Of a stretch of 64,000 nucleotides of DNA, positions 1 to 9,699 are shown in pieces; the stretch's first letter is position 1; each line of letters opens with the position of its first letter. A program made the position numbers and the translations under genes. The stretch comes from Liquorilactobacillus sicerae (GTDB taxonomy: Bacteria > Bacillota > Bacilli > Lactobacillales > Lactobacillaceae), in the NCBI RefSeq assembly GCF_029916425.1, contig NZ_JAHAVQ010000001.1, forward strand, positions 62,001 through 126,000, in the 5' to 3' direction. The notes under the pieces were generated by a model, which was not told the DNA's origin, did not search any database, and was given only the letters and a program-made list of their open reading frames with translations.

Positions 1-79
1 TAATAAATGCTAGAATAAAAAATGGTATATTGGATATTCGATTTTTAAGTATTTTAGGTTTTAAGGAAGGATTAAAGAC

Positions 80-2443
80 ATGGCAAATGTCCTAAAAAAA
101 TGGGTTGAAAGTGACAAAAGAGAAATAAAGCGTCTTAGCAAAATTGCTGATAAAGTTGAAGTTTTTGCTGATCAGATGTCTGCTTTAAGTGATGACGAAT
201 TAAAAGCTAAGACTCCGGAGTTAAAAAAACGCTATCAAGCTGGCGCGACACTCGATGATTTGTTGCCGGAAGCTTTTGCGGTGGTACGTGAAGGGGCTAA
301 GCGCGTCTTAGGTCTTTACCCATTTCGAGTACAAATTTATGGTGGTGTTGTCTTGCACGAAGGCAATATTGCTGAGATGAAAACTGGTGAAGGTAAAACT
401 TTAACAGCAACTATGCCAGTATATTTAAATGCCTTAACGGGTGATGGCGTACATGTTGTTACAGTTAATGAATATTTGGCACAACGTGATGCAACTGAAA
501 TGGGTGAATTGTATAAATGGCTTGGCCTAACAGTTGGGTTGAATATTTCTAATAAGACCCCCGATGAAAAAAGGAAAGCATATAATTGTGATATTACCTA
601 CTCAACCAATAGTGAGTTGGGATTTGATTATTTGCGTGACAATATGGTCGTTTATCGAGAGGATATGGTGCAACGACCTTTAAATTTTGTTGTTGTTGAT
701 GAGGTCGATTCAATTTTGATTGATGAGGCACGGACGCCATTGATTATTTCTGGACAGGCAGAACAATCAACATCTTTATATCTTCGAACTGATCGTTTTG
801 CCAAGACATTAACAGAAAAAAAAGATTACAAAATTGATTGGGAGTCCAAAACCGTTGCTTTGACAGAAGAAGGCATTCGCAAAGCTGAAAAATATTTTGG
901 CCTTTCGAATCTGTATGATCCCGATAATACACTATTAAATCATCATTTAGATAATGCGCTAAGAGCTAATTTCATTATGCTGCGTGATAAGGATTATGTG
1001 GTCTCTAATGGGCAGGTGCTAATTGTTGATCAATTTACTGGAAGAATTATGGAGGGTCGTCGTTACTCAGATGGCCTGCATCAAGCTATTGAAGCCAAAG
1101 AGCGAGTTGAAATTCAGCAAGAAACCAAGACGATGGCCAACATTACTTATCAAAACTATTTCCGGATGTACAAAAAGATTGCCGGAATGACTGGGACAGC
1201 CAAAACCGAAGATGAGGAATTTCGGGAAATTTATAATATGGAAGTTATTTCAATTCCAACTAACAAACCGATGATTCGTGATGATCGGCCGGATTTGTTG
1301 TATCCAACTTTAAATAGTAAATTCAAGGCAGTTGTTGATGATATTCGAACAAGACATGAAAAGGGCCAACCAGTTCTAGTTGGAACCGTAGCCGTTGAAA
1401 CCTCAGAAAAATTATCGCAAATGTTAGATCATGAGGGTATTCCACATGCAGTTTTAAATGCTAAAAACCATGCTAAAGAAGCTCAGATTATTATGAATGC
1501 TGGTCAACGAGGAGCGGTTACGATTGCGACTAATATGGCTGGTCGTGGTACTGACATCAAGCTAGGACCTGGTGTTCGTGAATTGGGCGGCTTAGCAGTT
1601 GTTGGTACGGAGCGGCATGAGTCACGGCGAATTGATAATCAGTTGCGTGGTCGTTCAGGTCGGCAAGGAGATCCAGGGGTTTCGCAATTTTATTTGTCCC
1701 TAGAAGATGACTTAATGATCAGGTTTGGTTCAGATCGTGTCAAGGCCCTTCTTGAAAGGTTTAAAGTAGCTGAAGATGATGCAGTAATTCAAAGCCGCAT
1801 GATCAGTCGTCAAGTTGAATCAGCTCAAAAAAGGGTTGAGGGTAACAATTATGATACGCGGAAACAGGTTTTACACTATGATGATGTAATGCGGGAACAA
1901 CGTGAGGTTATCTATGCCGAACGGCAACAAGTAATTATGGAAGATAAGTCCTTGAAACCAATTATTATGCCGATGATCAAAAGAAATGTAACTCATGTAG
2001 TTGAAATGCATACTCAAGGCGAACGCAAAGATTGGAATCTGCAAGCAGTCCTTGACTTTGCGATTGCAGCAATGGTCAACGAAAATAGTATTTCAATGAA
2101 TGATTTAGTTGGCAAAAAACCTAATGAAATCATTGATTACTTGATGAACCGAGCAGAAGCTAATTATAAAACTAAGGAAAAACAACTTTATGATCCAGCA
2201 CAAATGTTAGAGTTTGAAAAAGTTGTTATCTTGCGAGTAGTTGATTCACATTGGACAGATCATATTGACGAAATGGATCAGCTAAGGCAATCAATTGGTT
2301 TGCGAGGGTATGGACAGTTGAATCCGCTAGTTGAATATCAAACTGATGGTTATCGAATGTTTGAACAGATGATTGGTGACATTGAATCCGATGTTACTAG
2401 AATTTTCTTAAAGGCTGAAATTCGTGAGAACATTCGCCGGTAA
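80..2443 (+). CDS. secA: Preprotein translocase ATPase SecA
   Basis: Motor ATPase that pushes secretory preproteins through the SecYEG channel at the membrane. The 787-residue product has the Walker A loop GEGKT at about residues 103-107, the [20 protein letters not shown]-type segment near 205-220, and the conserved [10 protein letters not shown] helicase motif near 525. It ends at ...IRENIRR, so it lacks the C-terminal Cys/His zinc-binding tail of E. coli and B. subtilis SecA; a short tail is, as I recall, usual in lactobacilli. The start ATG follows an AGGAAGG ribosome binding site at 63-69. It sits upstream of prfB, the usual Firmicute order. The first 79 bases hold only this leader and no clear promoter. 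Confidence 0.98.
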   Translation: MANVLKKWVESDKREIKRLSKIADKVEVFADQMSALSDDELKAKTPELKKRYQAGATLDDLLPEAFAVVREGAKRVLGLYPFRVQIYGGVVLHEGNIAEMKTGEGKTLTATMPVYLNALTGDGVHVVTVNEYLAQRDATEMGELYKWLGLTVGLNISNKTPDEKRKAYNCDITYSTNSELGFDYLRDNMVVYREDMVQRPLNFVVVDEVDSILIDEARTPLIISGQAEQSTSLYLRTDRFAKTLTEKKDYKIDWESKTVALTEEGIRKAEKYFGLSNLYDPDNTLLNHHLDNALRANFIMLRDKDYVVSNGQVLIVDQFTGRIMEGRRYSDGLHQAIEAKERVEIQQETKTMANITYQNYFRMYKKIAGMTGTAKTEDEEFREIYNMEVISIPTNKPMIRDDRPDLLYPTLNSKFKAVVDDIRTRHEKGQPVLVGTVAVETSEKLSQMLDHEGIPHAVLNAKNHAKEAQIIMNAGQRGAVTIATNMAGRGTDIKLGPGVRELGGLAVVGTERHESRRIDNQLRGRSGRQGDPGVSQFYLSLEDDLMIRFGSDRVKALLERFKVAEDDAVIQSRMISRQVESAQKRVEGNNYDTRKQVLHYDDVMREQREVIYAERQQVIMEDKSLKPIIMPMIKRNVTHVVEMHTQGERKDWNLQAVLDFAIAAMVNENSISMNDLVGKKPNEIIDYLMNRAEANYKTKEKQLYDPAQMLEFEKVVILRVVDSHWTDHIDEMDQLRQSIGLRGYGQLNPLVEYQTDGYRMFEQMIGDIESDVTRIFLKAEIRENIRR

Positions 2444-2452
2444 ACAAACTTT

Positions 2453-2490
2453 AAAAGCCGATTAATTTTGATAATTGACCGGCTTTTATT
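2453..2490 (+). terminator. Probable intrinsic terminator of secA
   Basis: AAAAGCCG (2453-2460) pairs with CGGCTTTT (2480-2487) around an AT-rich loop. The T-run is short, so termination may be partial and prfB may be read through. Confidence 0.6.
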
Positions 2491-2568
2491 GTGCCAAGTA
2501 ACACTTAAGGCATACTAATTTAAGATGGATAAAAAAAGGAATTGTAATTTATCAAAGGAGTGAAACTT

Positions 2569-3688
2569 TTGGAATTAAGTGAAGCCAAAAAAATTATCGA
2601 AAAAATTGAACAAAAAGTCCAAGACTTTGGGAGGTCTCTTTGACTTAGATGCTTTAAATGAGAAGATTTCCGAAAATGAAGTTAAAATGGCCGATCCCAA
2701 TTTTTGGAATGATCAAAAAGCAGCTCAAACGGTCATTGATGAAAACAATATTTTAAAGACCAAGTTTGATAATTTTAAATTATTGAGTGATGCAACAGAT
2801 GATTTAAAAGTTTTAGTTGAAATGCTAAAAGAGGAGCCAACTGATCAAGAATTACAGCATGAATTGGGTAGTAAATTAGTTAAAGTTCAGCAGAAACTAC
2901 GGGACTATCAGTTGGAATTGCTCCTGAATGGTAAATATGATGCGCACAATGCCTTATTAGAAATTCATCCCGGAGCAGGCGGCACTGAATCACAGGATTG
3001 GGGTTCAATGCTATTGCGAATGTATGATCGTTGGGCTCAACAGCATCAATTTAAAGTGGAAGTACTGGATTATCTAGCTGGAGAAGAGGCTGGAATTAAA
3101 AGTGTAACCTTGCAAATCAAAGGAAAAAATGCTTATGGTTATTTGCGCAGTGAAAAAGGTGTTCATCGCTTAGTTCGCATCTCGCCATTTGACGCAGCTG
3201 GTCGGCGGCATACGTCATTTGCTTCAGTTAATGTTATGCCAGAACTTGATGATAATGTTGAAATCGAGTTAAGATCGGAAGATATTAAAATGGAAGTTTT
3301 CCGTTCAAGTGGAGCAGGTGGTCAGCACATCAATAAAACTTCATCGGCAGTCAGATTGATCCATATCCCAACTGGAATCGTTGTTTCTAGTCAAGCTCAG
3401 CGATCGCAATTTCAAAATCGAGCGACAGCTGAGAGTATGCTGCGTTCGCGTTTATATGAATTAAAGCTTGAAGAACAGGAAAAGAAAAAAGCTCAAATTC
3501 AAGGCAAACAATTGGAAATTGGGTGGGGTTCACAAATTCGATCCTATGTTTTTCACCCATATTCACTAGTTAAGGATCATCGAACGGGTTATGAAACTGG
3601 TAATATTCAAGCGGTTATGGATGGTGATTTGGATGGTTTTATTAATGCATATTTACAGTACCAGTTGAGCAATCAAAATCCGCAGTAA
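2569..3688 (+). CDS. prfB: Peptide chain release factor 2 (RF2), expressed by programmed +1 frameshift
   Basis: Releases finished proteins at UGA and UAA codons. The first 24 codons start at TTG 2569, behind AAAGGAG at 2554-2560, and run into an in-frame TGA at 2641. A +1 slip on CTT TGA C moves into the main frame at 2642, giving about 372 residues, the normal RF2 length. The main frame carries the SPF tripeptide that recognises UGA (context RISPFDAAG) and the catalytic GGQ loop (SSGAGGQHINK, about residue 250). It is followed by ftsE after a short gap with its own promoter-like region. Reading the gene only from the internal ATG would miss the N-terminus. Confidence 0.95.
2632..2644 (+). 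promoter_or_regulatory. Programmed +1 frameshift site of prfB
   Basis: The sequence GGG AGG TCT CTT TGA C shows an internal Shine-Dalgarno-like GGGAGG just upstream of the slippery CTT followed by TGA C. This is the conserved RF2 autoregulatory site: low RF2 leaves the ribosome paused at UGA and favours the shift into the productive frame. Confidence 0.93.
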
Positions 3689-3708
3689 AAGGTCATTTGA
3701 AATTCAAT

Positions 3709-3752
3709 TGTAACTTGGTTGCAACTTTCTAGTGCCTTTAATGGATTATAAT
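3709..3752 (+). promoter_or_regulatory. WalR-like direct repeat plus -10 box upstream of ftsEX
   Basis: TGTAAC (3709-3714), five bases, TGCAAC (3720-3725), then 21 bases and TATAAT (3747-3752). The -35 position (about 3724-3729) is poor, as in activator-dependent promoters. The repeat differs by one base from the WalR consensus TGTWAH-N5-TGTWAH. The same motif with the same 21-base spacing occurs at 41861-41904. Binding by WalR is inferred, not shown. Confidence 0.55.
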
Positions 3753-3786
3753 ACATCAGTGTCAAGTTTGGTAAGGAGGAGTTTAG

Positions 3787-4470
3787 GTGATCGAATTTAC
3801 TCATGTTTACAAAAAATATGATAATACAACTGCTGCAACTGATTTTACTTTGCAGATTAAACAAGGGGAATTTGTTTATGTTGTTGGACCAAGTGGTGCT
3901 GGCAAATCAACTTTTATTAAAATGATGTATCACGAAGAAAAACCAACTTCGGGTAAAATTAAAATTAATGAGTTTGAACTTGATAAAATCAAAAGTCATG
4001 AGATTCCTTATTTGCGTCGTGAATTAGGAGTGGTTTTTCAAGATTTTAAATTATTACCACGCTTGACAGTCTTTGAAAATGTGGCCTATGCCCTGCAAGT
4101 AATTGGTAAAAAGCCTGAAGAAACAAAAGATAGAGTTGAACATGTTTTAGAGTTAGTCGGACTAGCAGATAAAGCTGATTCTTTTCCAAATGAATTATCT
4201 GGTGGTGAGCAGCAACGAATTTCAATAGCAAGAGCGATTGCTAATAAGCCAGAGATTGTGATTGCTGATGAACCAACTGGAAATCTTGATCCAGAAACAG
4301 CTGGTGGTATTATGGATATTTTAGAAAGAATCAATCAACAGGGAACAACAATTGTTATGGCTACTCACAATAGTACGATCGTTAATGAAAGAAAACATCG
4401 AGTTATAGAAATCGAAAGTGGTAAAATTGTTCGCGATCAACAAGAAGGGGGTTTTTCGGAGCATGAATAG
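3787..4470 (+). CDS. ftsE: Cell division ATP-binding protein FtsE
   Basis: ABC-type ATPase that works with the membrane protein FtsX at the divisome or elongation machinery to switch on peptidoglycan hydrolases (CwlO in Bacillus, PcsB in streptococci). The 227-residue protein has Walker A GPSGAGKST at residues 34-42, the Q-loop VFQDFKLLP, signature LSGGEQQR, Walker B IVIADEP and the H-loop ATHN. GTG start behind AAGGAGG at about 3774-3780. It overlaps ftsX by 8 bases, so the two are translationally coupled. A promoter with a WalR-like repeat lies just upstream. Confidence 0.97.
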   Translation: MIEFTHVYKKYDNTTAATDFTLQIKQGEFVYVVGPSGAGKSTFIKMMYHEEKPTSGKIKINEFELDKIKSHEIPYLRRELGVVFQDFKLLPRLTVFENVAYALQVIGKKPEETKDRVEHVLELVGLADKADSFPNELSGGEQQRISIARAIANKPEIVIADEPTGNLDPETAGGIMDILERINQQGTTIVMATHNSTIVNERKHRVIEIESGKIVRDQQEGGFSEHE

Positions 4471-5350
4471 TTTAACGTTCAAACGTCATCTGATCGAAAG
4501 TTTTAAGAGTTTAAAACGCAATGGCTGGATGACAGTTGCTGCCTTAAGTGCAGTAGCGGTAACCCTCTTATTGGTTGGTGTTTTGTTATCAATTCTGATG
4601 AATGTCAATAAAGTAGCTTCAGATATTGAAAACGATGTCCAAGTTCGAGTTTTGATCAATCGTGGAACAACTAAAAAACAAGAGAATAATCTTCGCCAGA
4701 ATTTAACGAAACTTGATGAAGTTAAAAGTATTCGTTATTCGAGTAAGAAACAAGAACTTAAAAATGTGATCGGTAGTTATGGTAAGGAATTTAAACTCTT
4801 TAGCGGCGATGATAATCCTTTAAATGATGTTTTTGTGGTTAAAACTAAAAAACCTGAACAGACCGTTAAAGTAGCTAAGCAGGCTGAGAAAATGAAATAT
4901 GTTTATACAGCTAAATACGGTGGTGCTTCAGCTAAAAAGTTATTTAAGATTATTGATAATATTCGAACTTGGGGAATTGGAATTAGTTTGTTATTATTGT
5001 TTGTGGCAGTTTTCTTGATTTCTAACACAATTCGTATCACCATTTTGTCACGCAAAGATGAGATTGGAATCATGCGATTAGTCGGGGCAACCAATGGTTT
5101 TATTCGCTGGCCATTTATTCTTGAAGGTGCTTGGACAGGATTGTTTGGTGCAATTGTTCCAATAATTATTGTTGATTTCGGCTATGTTTGGCTTTATCGA
5201 ATTTTAAGTGCTTCATTAGCAAGTACAGGCTACCGCTTATTGACACCGGGAACGTTTCTGGTGCAAATTGATTTATTGTTGATCTTAATTGGGATTATTA
5301 TTGGTGCCTTGGGTTCGGGCTTATCAATGAGACGCTTTTTAAAAATTTAG
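4463..5350 (+). CDS. ftsX: Cell division permease-like protein FtsX
   Basis: Membrane partner of FtsE. About 295 residues with an N-terminal cytoplasmic stretch, a first membrane helix (VAALSAVAVTLLLVGVLL), an extracellular domain rich in Lys and Asp, and three C-terminal helices, the standard FtsX topology. The extracellular domain is the part that contacts hydrolase coiled coils in other Firmicutes. I chose ATG 4463, which lies inside the end of ftsE behind a GGAG, over the upstream TTG at 4418, because family proteins begin near MNSLTFKRHLIES. A terminator follows directly. Confidence 0.95.
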   Translation: MNSLTFKRHLIESFKSLKRNGWMTVAALSAVAVTLLLVGVLLSILMNVNKVASDIENDVQVRVLINRGTTKKQENNLRQNLTKLDEVKSIRYSSKKQELKNVIGSYGKEFKLFSGDDNPLNDVFVVKTKKPEQTVKVAKQAEKMKYVYTAKYGGASAKKLFKIIDNIRTWGIGISLLLLFVAVFLISNTIRITILSRKDEIGIMRLVGATNGFIRWPFILEGAWTGLFGAIVPIIIVDFGYVWLYRILSASLASTGYRLLTPGTFLVQIDLLLILIGIIIGALGSGLSMRRFLKI

Positions 5351-5366
5351 CTAAGGATGTTCAAAA

Positions 5367-5403
5367 GGGCTAGGAAAGCTATTTCTTTCTAGTCTTTTTT
5401 TAT
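5367..5403 (+). terminator. Intrinsic terminator after ftsX
   Basis: GGCTAGGAAAG and CTTTCTAGTC form a stem of about ten pairs with some G-U pairs, followed by seven T residues. Confidence 0.85.
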
Positions 5404-5492
5404 AATGTTTTAAAATTAGGGTTCATCCTGAAACTTTTGCGACTCCAACTAGCGATTTAACTTGCTGTTTTTAGCTTAGTAAAAGAATCATT

Positions 5493-5521
5493 TTGTACTA
5501 TCAATGGAGAATTGCTATACT
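5493..5521 (+). promoter_or_regulatory. Sigma-A promoter for minJ-phoPR-pst region
   Basis: TTGTAC (5493-5498), 17 bases, TATACT (5516-5521), placed 36 bases before the minJ start. Good match to the vegetative consensus. Confidence 0.6.
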
Positions 5522-5556
5522 GAAGATAAGAATGAAATCCAGGAAAGGTGTCAAAA

Positions 5557-6705
5557 ATGTTAATAAAAGCCTTGGCAGAGTTTATTTTACAGCCGGTAGT
5601 TTGGCTAACGATCATTGCAGTAATTATTAGCTATTTTAAACGCATTAAAATTGAAAGAAAGCAATTTAGGATTGCTATCAATAATGACTTTTATGAAGGT
5701 CGGCATTTGATCAAGAATGGTATATTATTTGCTTTGATTGGTAGTCTGATTATGATTTCAATTGGGATAATGTTACCATCAGCATGGATCGTAGTTTATC
5801 AAATCTTGATCATTGTTGAACTGCTTTGTTTTGGATTATTGACGATCGACAGTATTTGGTTTTATTTTTTGAGTATTTTGTTGTTTGCTTTAAATAGTCT
5901 GGGAATCATTAAACCTTTGCAGGGGGGGCTGCTGACTTCAACTTGGGATAATTTTTTGAAAAGCGGTGTGGCATTAATGGTTTTAGGGGCGATCTTGTCA
6001 GGCTTCAAGCTGCTAATGCTCTGGAGATTTGATCCGACAATGCTCTTGCCAATTATCAAAGCTGGAAAACGTGGTCGGAGGTTGGTTAATTATTCATGGC
6101 GTGAATTAACTTTGATCCCCTTGGTTTGTTTAATACCTGGTTCACAAATTCAAACTTTGGTTCCTGGTTGGCCGTATTTAACTTTAGCCGGTCACTCATT
6201 TGCAATTTTTATTTTGCCAGCAGTAATCTCCAGTGGAATAAGTTTTTCACGACAAGCAGCTGGTGAAACATTAAAATTTAAAAAACATCAGCTGCAATTG
6301 TTGATGATAGTCTTTTTGTTAGCTGCTATTAGTTGTTATCTATGGATCAAGCTGGTCCCAATTGCCTGGTTAGTTCTTTTAGGCGTAACTTTGACCGTTG
6401 CTGGAGTGCGTTATCGTTTTATGCGTCAACAAAGCAACTGGTATTTTGAAACACATGACGGGATTCGTATAGTTGCTGTCAAACCTAAAACACCAGCAGC
6501 TAAAATGAATTTACAGCCTGGAGATGTGATTTTAACCTGTAATGGTTTAAAAGTACAAAATGAAAGGGAGTTATATCATGCTTTGCAACAAGAACCAACA
6601 TATTGTCGCTTAAAGGTCCGAAGTTATGCTGGAAAATTAAAATTGACCCAGGGAGCAATTTTTGCTGGAGCACCCCATGAGATTGGTATGATTATTTTTC
6701 ATTGA
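5557..6705 (+). CDS. minJ: PDZ-domain membrane protein, MinJ-like division topology factor
   Basis: About 382 residues with roughly seven or eight hydrophobic helices across the first 290 residues and a C-terminal PDZ-like domain (HDGIRIVAVKPKTPAAKMNLQ, then PGDVILTCNGLKV). This architecture, and the position directly after ftsEX, match B. subtilis MinJ (YvjD), which bridges DivIVA and MinD at cell poles and division sites. Sequence similarity cannot be measured here, so the name rests on architecture and synteny. ATG 5557 lies 8-9 bases after AGGAAAGG and is preferred to the GTG at 5548. It is followed closely by phoP, possibly in the same transcript. Confidence 0.7.
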   Translation: MLIKALAEFILQPVVWLTIIAVIISYFKRIKIERKQFRIAINNDFYEGRHLIKNGILFALIGSLIMISIGIMLPSAWIVVYQILIIVELLCFGLLTIDSIWFYFLSILLFALNSLGIIKPLQGGLLTSTWDNFLKSGVALMVLGAILSGFKLLMLWRFDPTMLLPIIKAGKRGRRLVNYSWRELTLIPLVCLIPGSQIQTLVPGWPYLTLAGHSFAIFILPAVISSGISFSRQAAGETLKFKKHQLQLLMIVFLLAAISCYLWIKLVPIAWLVLLGVTLTVAGVRYRFMRQQSNWYFETHDGIRIVAVKPKTPAAKMNLQPGDVILTCNGLKVQNERELYHALQQEPTYCRLKVRSYAGKLKLTQGAIFAGAPHEIGMIIFH

Positions 6706-6721
6706 TTTGGAGGAAAAGATC

Positions 6722-7444
6722 ATGAAAAAAGTTTTAGTTGTTGATGATGAAATGGCAATCGTGACACTTTTGAAGTATAACCTAAAAAGTGCTGGCTATG
6801 AGGTTGCAATCGCTATGGATGGACAAAGTGCTTTTGAGCAGGCTTTGACGAATAATTATGATTTTATTCTATTGGATTTAATGCTGCCCAAAATGGATGG
6901 CTTGGAAGTTACTAAACGTTTACGACAAGAAAAAATTAAAACTCCGATTATGATCTTAACGGCTAAAGGTGAGGAATATGACAAAGTTATTGGCCTTGAG
7001 TTAGGAGCGGATGATTATTTAACCAAGCCATTTTCACCACGTGAGGTCCTAGCGCGAATTAAAGCAATCGCCCGCCGAACTGAAGATGAGCAGTCAAATG
7101 AAACCGAGGATCAAGAAAAACAAAGGGATGTTTATCGATTTCCTGATTTTATAGTTGATTTAACAAATTATTCAGTTGAAAAAAATGGCGAGAAAGTTAA
7201 ACTAACTCCTAAGGAATTTGAACTGTTGGCGTATTTTGTTAAACGGCCGCAACGAGTCTTGAGTCGTGATAAATTATTGAACGGCGTCTGGGGCTATGAT
7301 TATGTCGGTCAAACAAGAATGGTCGACATGCATGTTAGTCATTTGCGTGAAAAAATTGAGCATGATCCGAAAGATCCACAATATATTCAAACAGTTCGCG
7401 GTTTTGGTTACCGTTTTGAAGGTGAAAGCAATCAAAACAATTAA
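6722..7444 (+). CDS. phoP: Phosphate-regulon response regulator, OmpR/PhoB family
   Basis: Transcription factor of a two-component system. The 240-residue protein has a receiver domain with the acidic pair D8-D9, phospho-acceptor D52 (LLDLMLPKMDG) and the conserved TKPFSP lysine, then a winged-helix DNA-binding domain (LTPKEFELLAYFVKRP, ending VRGFGYRF). ATG 6722 follows GGAGG. The phoR kinase start overlaps its end, and pstSCAB-phoU lie next, which supports a PhoP/PhoB role in phosphate starvation rather than another OmpR-type function. Confidence 0.92.
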   Translation: MKKVLVVDDEMAIVTLLKYNLKSAGYEVAIAMDGQSAFEQALTNNYDFILLDLMLPKMDGLEVTKRLRQEKIKTPIMILTAKGEEYDKVIGLELGADDYLTKPFSPREVLARIKAIARRTEDEQSNETEDQEKQRDVYRFPDFIVDLTNYSVEKNGEKVKLTPKEFELLAYFVKRPQRVLSRDKLLNGVWGYDYVGQTRMVDMHVSHLREKIEHDPKDPQYIQTVRGFGYRFEGESNQNN

Positions 7445-8837
7445 ACGCTTTTTTATTTATTTTTTAATGATTCTTTTGTTGTTAATGGTTGGCTCGTCAC
7501 TAACGATTATCACCAATAATTTTTCTTTGGTCGTTATGTTTACCAAAAGAAGCTGGTTTTGGCTAGTTCTGATCAGTCTGAGTTTGAGTGTGATTGCCTT
7601 TAGTTGGATTAATTTTGAAGAAAAGCAACAGCGACAAGAAATCGGACTTTTAAATAATAAATTGCAAAAAATTTTGGCAGGTCAAAAAGCTAAGCACCTT
7701 TTATTAGCACCAACCGATCGTTACTATCAGTTGGCCCATTCGATCAATCAAATCCAAAGCTTGCAGCGAGATTTAGCTAAAAGCTTTGTTACTCAACAAC
7801 GCGGCTATTTTTCCTTGATCGAGTATTTAACAATTGGAGTGATGGTCTTGGATCAAGATCAAAAAATTTATTTGAGTAATCATGCAATGAGTGAGTTGAT
7901 GGAGCGAGAAATGAACTTACCAGGAGAGATTTATGCAAATGAATTGCGCAATTATGATTTAAGTCGCTTAATTGAAAAAACTTACCAAACAAAAAAAGAA
8001 CAGCATGCAGAAATCAAGCTCGACTTTAATGATAAAATTGTTGATTCGCACATTGTTTTTGTACCAGTTAGCCAACACCATTTTCTAGTCATGGTTTTAT
8101 TGTATGATATTACGGAGTTAAAAGAGATTGAACAAATGCAACTGGACTTTGTCAGCAATGTCAGTCATGAATTGAAGACCCCCATTACAGCAATTACCGG
8201 ATTTAGTGAAACTTTGTTAAATGGTGCAGCTGACGATCCGACAGCTTTAAAAGAGTTTTTGAGGATTATTCATCAGGAGAGTCAAAAACTAACAGCTTTA
8301 GTTGAAGATATTCTGTCACTTGCTCGAATTAGTGCTGATGCAGAATTAAAGACTGATCAAATTGCTTTATTTCCATATTTGCAGGAAATTATTCAAACTT
8401 TTAAGCCTGAAATAGATAAGAAACAAATTAGCATATTTAATGATGTCCCACCTGCTTTTAAAGTAGTGGTTGATTATAATAAATTTCGCCACGTAGTAAA
8501 TAATCTTTTGCAAAATGCAATTAAATATAATGATCCAACTGGCTCGGTTTGGTTATCAAGTACTCAGCTTTCTAAATCGTGGGAATTTAAAGTTCGTGAT
8601 AATGGATGGGGAATTGCTAACGATCAAAGAGAACGGATTTTTGAACGATTTTATCGGATTGATACTTCGCGCTCCAGACAAACAGGTGGTACAGGTTTAG
8701 GTTTATCAGTTGTTAAAGAATATGTTGCGGCCTTGGGAGGAACAATCAAAGTAACTAGCCAAGTTGGCGTTGGTTCAGAGTTTACAGTGACTTTGCCTCT
8801 AACCCAAAAAAGAAAGCAGGACAGTGGTGTTAAGTAA
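7422..8837 (+). CDS. phoR: Sensor histidine kinase PhoR
   Basis: About 471 residues. Two membrane helices near the N-terminus are separated by a very short external loop (ITNNFSLVVMFTKR), followed by a PAS-like region, a HisKA domain with phospho-acceptor His near residue 249 (VSNVSHELKTP), and a HATPase domain with N-box (NNLLQNAIKYND), DNGWGI and GTGLGLSVVKEY. The start is uncertain: GTG 7422 overlaps the phoP end and lacks a well-spaced ribosome binding site, and ATG 7467 has none. With almost no external domain the kinase probably reads phosphate status through PstSCAB and PhoU rather than by direct binding. Confidence 0.9.
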   Translation: MKAIKTIKRFFIYFLMILLLLMVGSSLTIITNNFSLVVMFTKRSWFWLVLISLSLSVIAFSWINFEEKQQRQEIGLLNNKLQKILAGQKAKHLLLAPTDRYYQLAHSINQIQSLQRDLAKSFVTQQRGYFSLIEYLTIGVMVLDQDQKIYLSNHAMSELMEREMNLPGEIYANELRNYDLSRLIEKTYQTKKEQHAEIKLDFNDKIVDSHIVFVPVSQHHFLVMVLLYDITELKEIEQMQLDFVSNVSHELKTPITAITGFSETLLNGAADDPTALKEFLRIIHQESQKLTALVEDILSLARISADAELKTDQIALFPYLQEIIQTFKPEIDKKQISIFNDVPPAFKVVVDYNKFRHVVNNLLQNAIKYNDPTGSVWLSSTQLSKSWEFKVRDNGWGIANDQRERIFERFYRIDTSRSRQTGGTGLGLSVVKEYVAALGGTIKVTSQVGVGSEFTVTLPLTQKRKQDSGVK

Positions 8838-9681
8838 GCGTAAACTGGTTTTATTGTTATTATTTTTAGTTTTAGGATTGGGTGGCTGTCGAAAATTATC
8901 ACAGAGCTCGTTAACGGTTGCTGGGTCAACTGCTGCTCAGCCAATCATTGAAGCAGCGGCAGCTCAAATACGTCGATCTGATCCGCATTTTTATGTTAAC
9001 GTTCAAGGTGGAGGCTCAGGTACAGGTTTAAGTCAGCTTGCAGAAGGAACAATTGATATTGGCACATCTGATGTTTTTGCTAGTCAAAAATCTAATATTG
9101 ATCAAAAAAAATTGCGTGATTACAAGATTGCAGTAATGGGAATTACTTTGATCATCAATCCGCAAGCAGGAGTAAAAGATTTGACTAGACAAGAAGTTAG
9201 CGAAATTTTTACTGGAAAGTTGACTAATTGGCAACAGTTAGGTGGAAAAAAACTACCAATTACGGTTATTAATCGAGCTGCTGGTAGCGGAACACGTTTA
9301 AATTTTGAAAAACTAGCTTTATCAGGAAAACCTAGTCTGATTGCTCAGGAGCAATCTTCATCTTTAACTGCGTATCAGACAGTTAAAGATACCCCAGGAG
9401 CAATTTCTTATGTAGCCTTTCCAGATGCTAAAGCTGGTGTTATTAAACCTAAAATTGATGGAGTTAGTCCAAATGAACACAATGTTTTGACTAATCACTG
9501 GAAGCTTTGGTCGTATGAACATTTGTACACCCGCAAGCGAGTGAATTCGCAAACAAAAACTTTTTTAAAATATCTCACTTCGCCTTCAATCAACAAACTG
9601 CTTAAAAGATTTGGCTTTATACCGATCAGTTCTATGAAAGTTGTCCGCAATCAGCAAGGTAAAGTAATTTATCTTAAATGA
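8827..9681 (+). CDS. pstS: Phosphate ABC transporter substrate-binding lipoprotein PstS
   Basis: Extracellular phosphate-binding lipoprotein feeding PstCA. The N-terminus is a short lipoprotein signal with lipobox LGGC ending at about residue 21. The mature part has the PstS phosphate-binding elements AGSTAAQPI, GGGSGTGLSQL, DIGTSDVFAS and the second-lobe NRAAGSGTR. Tandem GTG codons occur at 8824 and 8827; the second is 6 bases after AGCAGG and is preferred. The gene overlaps the 3' end of phoR by about ten bases, so sensor and transporter are probably cotranscribed. Confidence 0.95.
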   Translation: MLSKRKLVLLLLFLVLGLGGCRKLSQSSLTVAGSTAAQPIIEAAAAQIRRSDPHFYVNVQGGGSGTGLSQLAEGTIDIGTSDVFASQKSNIDQKKLRDYKIAVMGITLIINPQAGVKDLTRQEVSEIFTGKLTNWQQLGGKKLPITVINRAAGSGTRLNFEKLALSGKPSLIAQEQSSSLTAYQTVKDTPGAISYVAFPDAKAGVIKPKIDGVSPNEHNVLTNHWKLWSYEHLYTRKRVNSQTKTFLKYLTSPSINKLLKRFGFIPISSMKVVRNQQGKVIYLK

Positions 9682-9699
9682 ATAATTGAGGTAAAGTAA

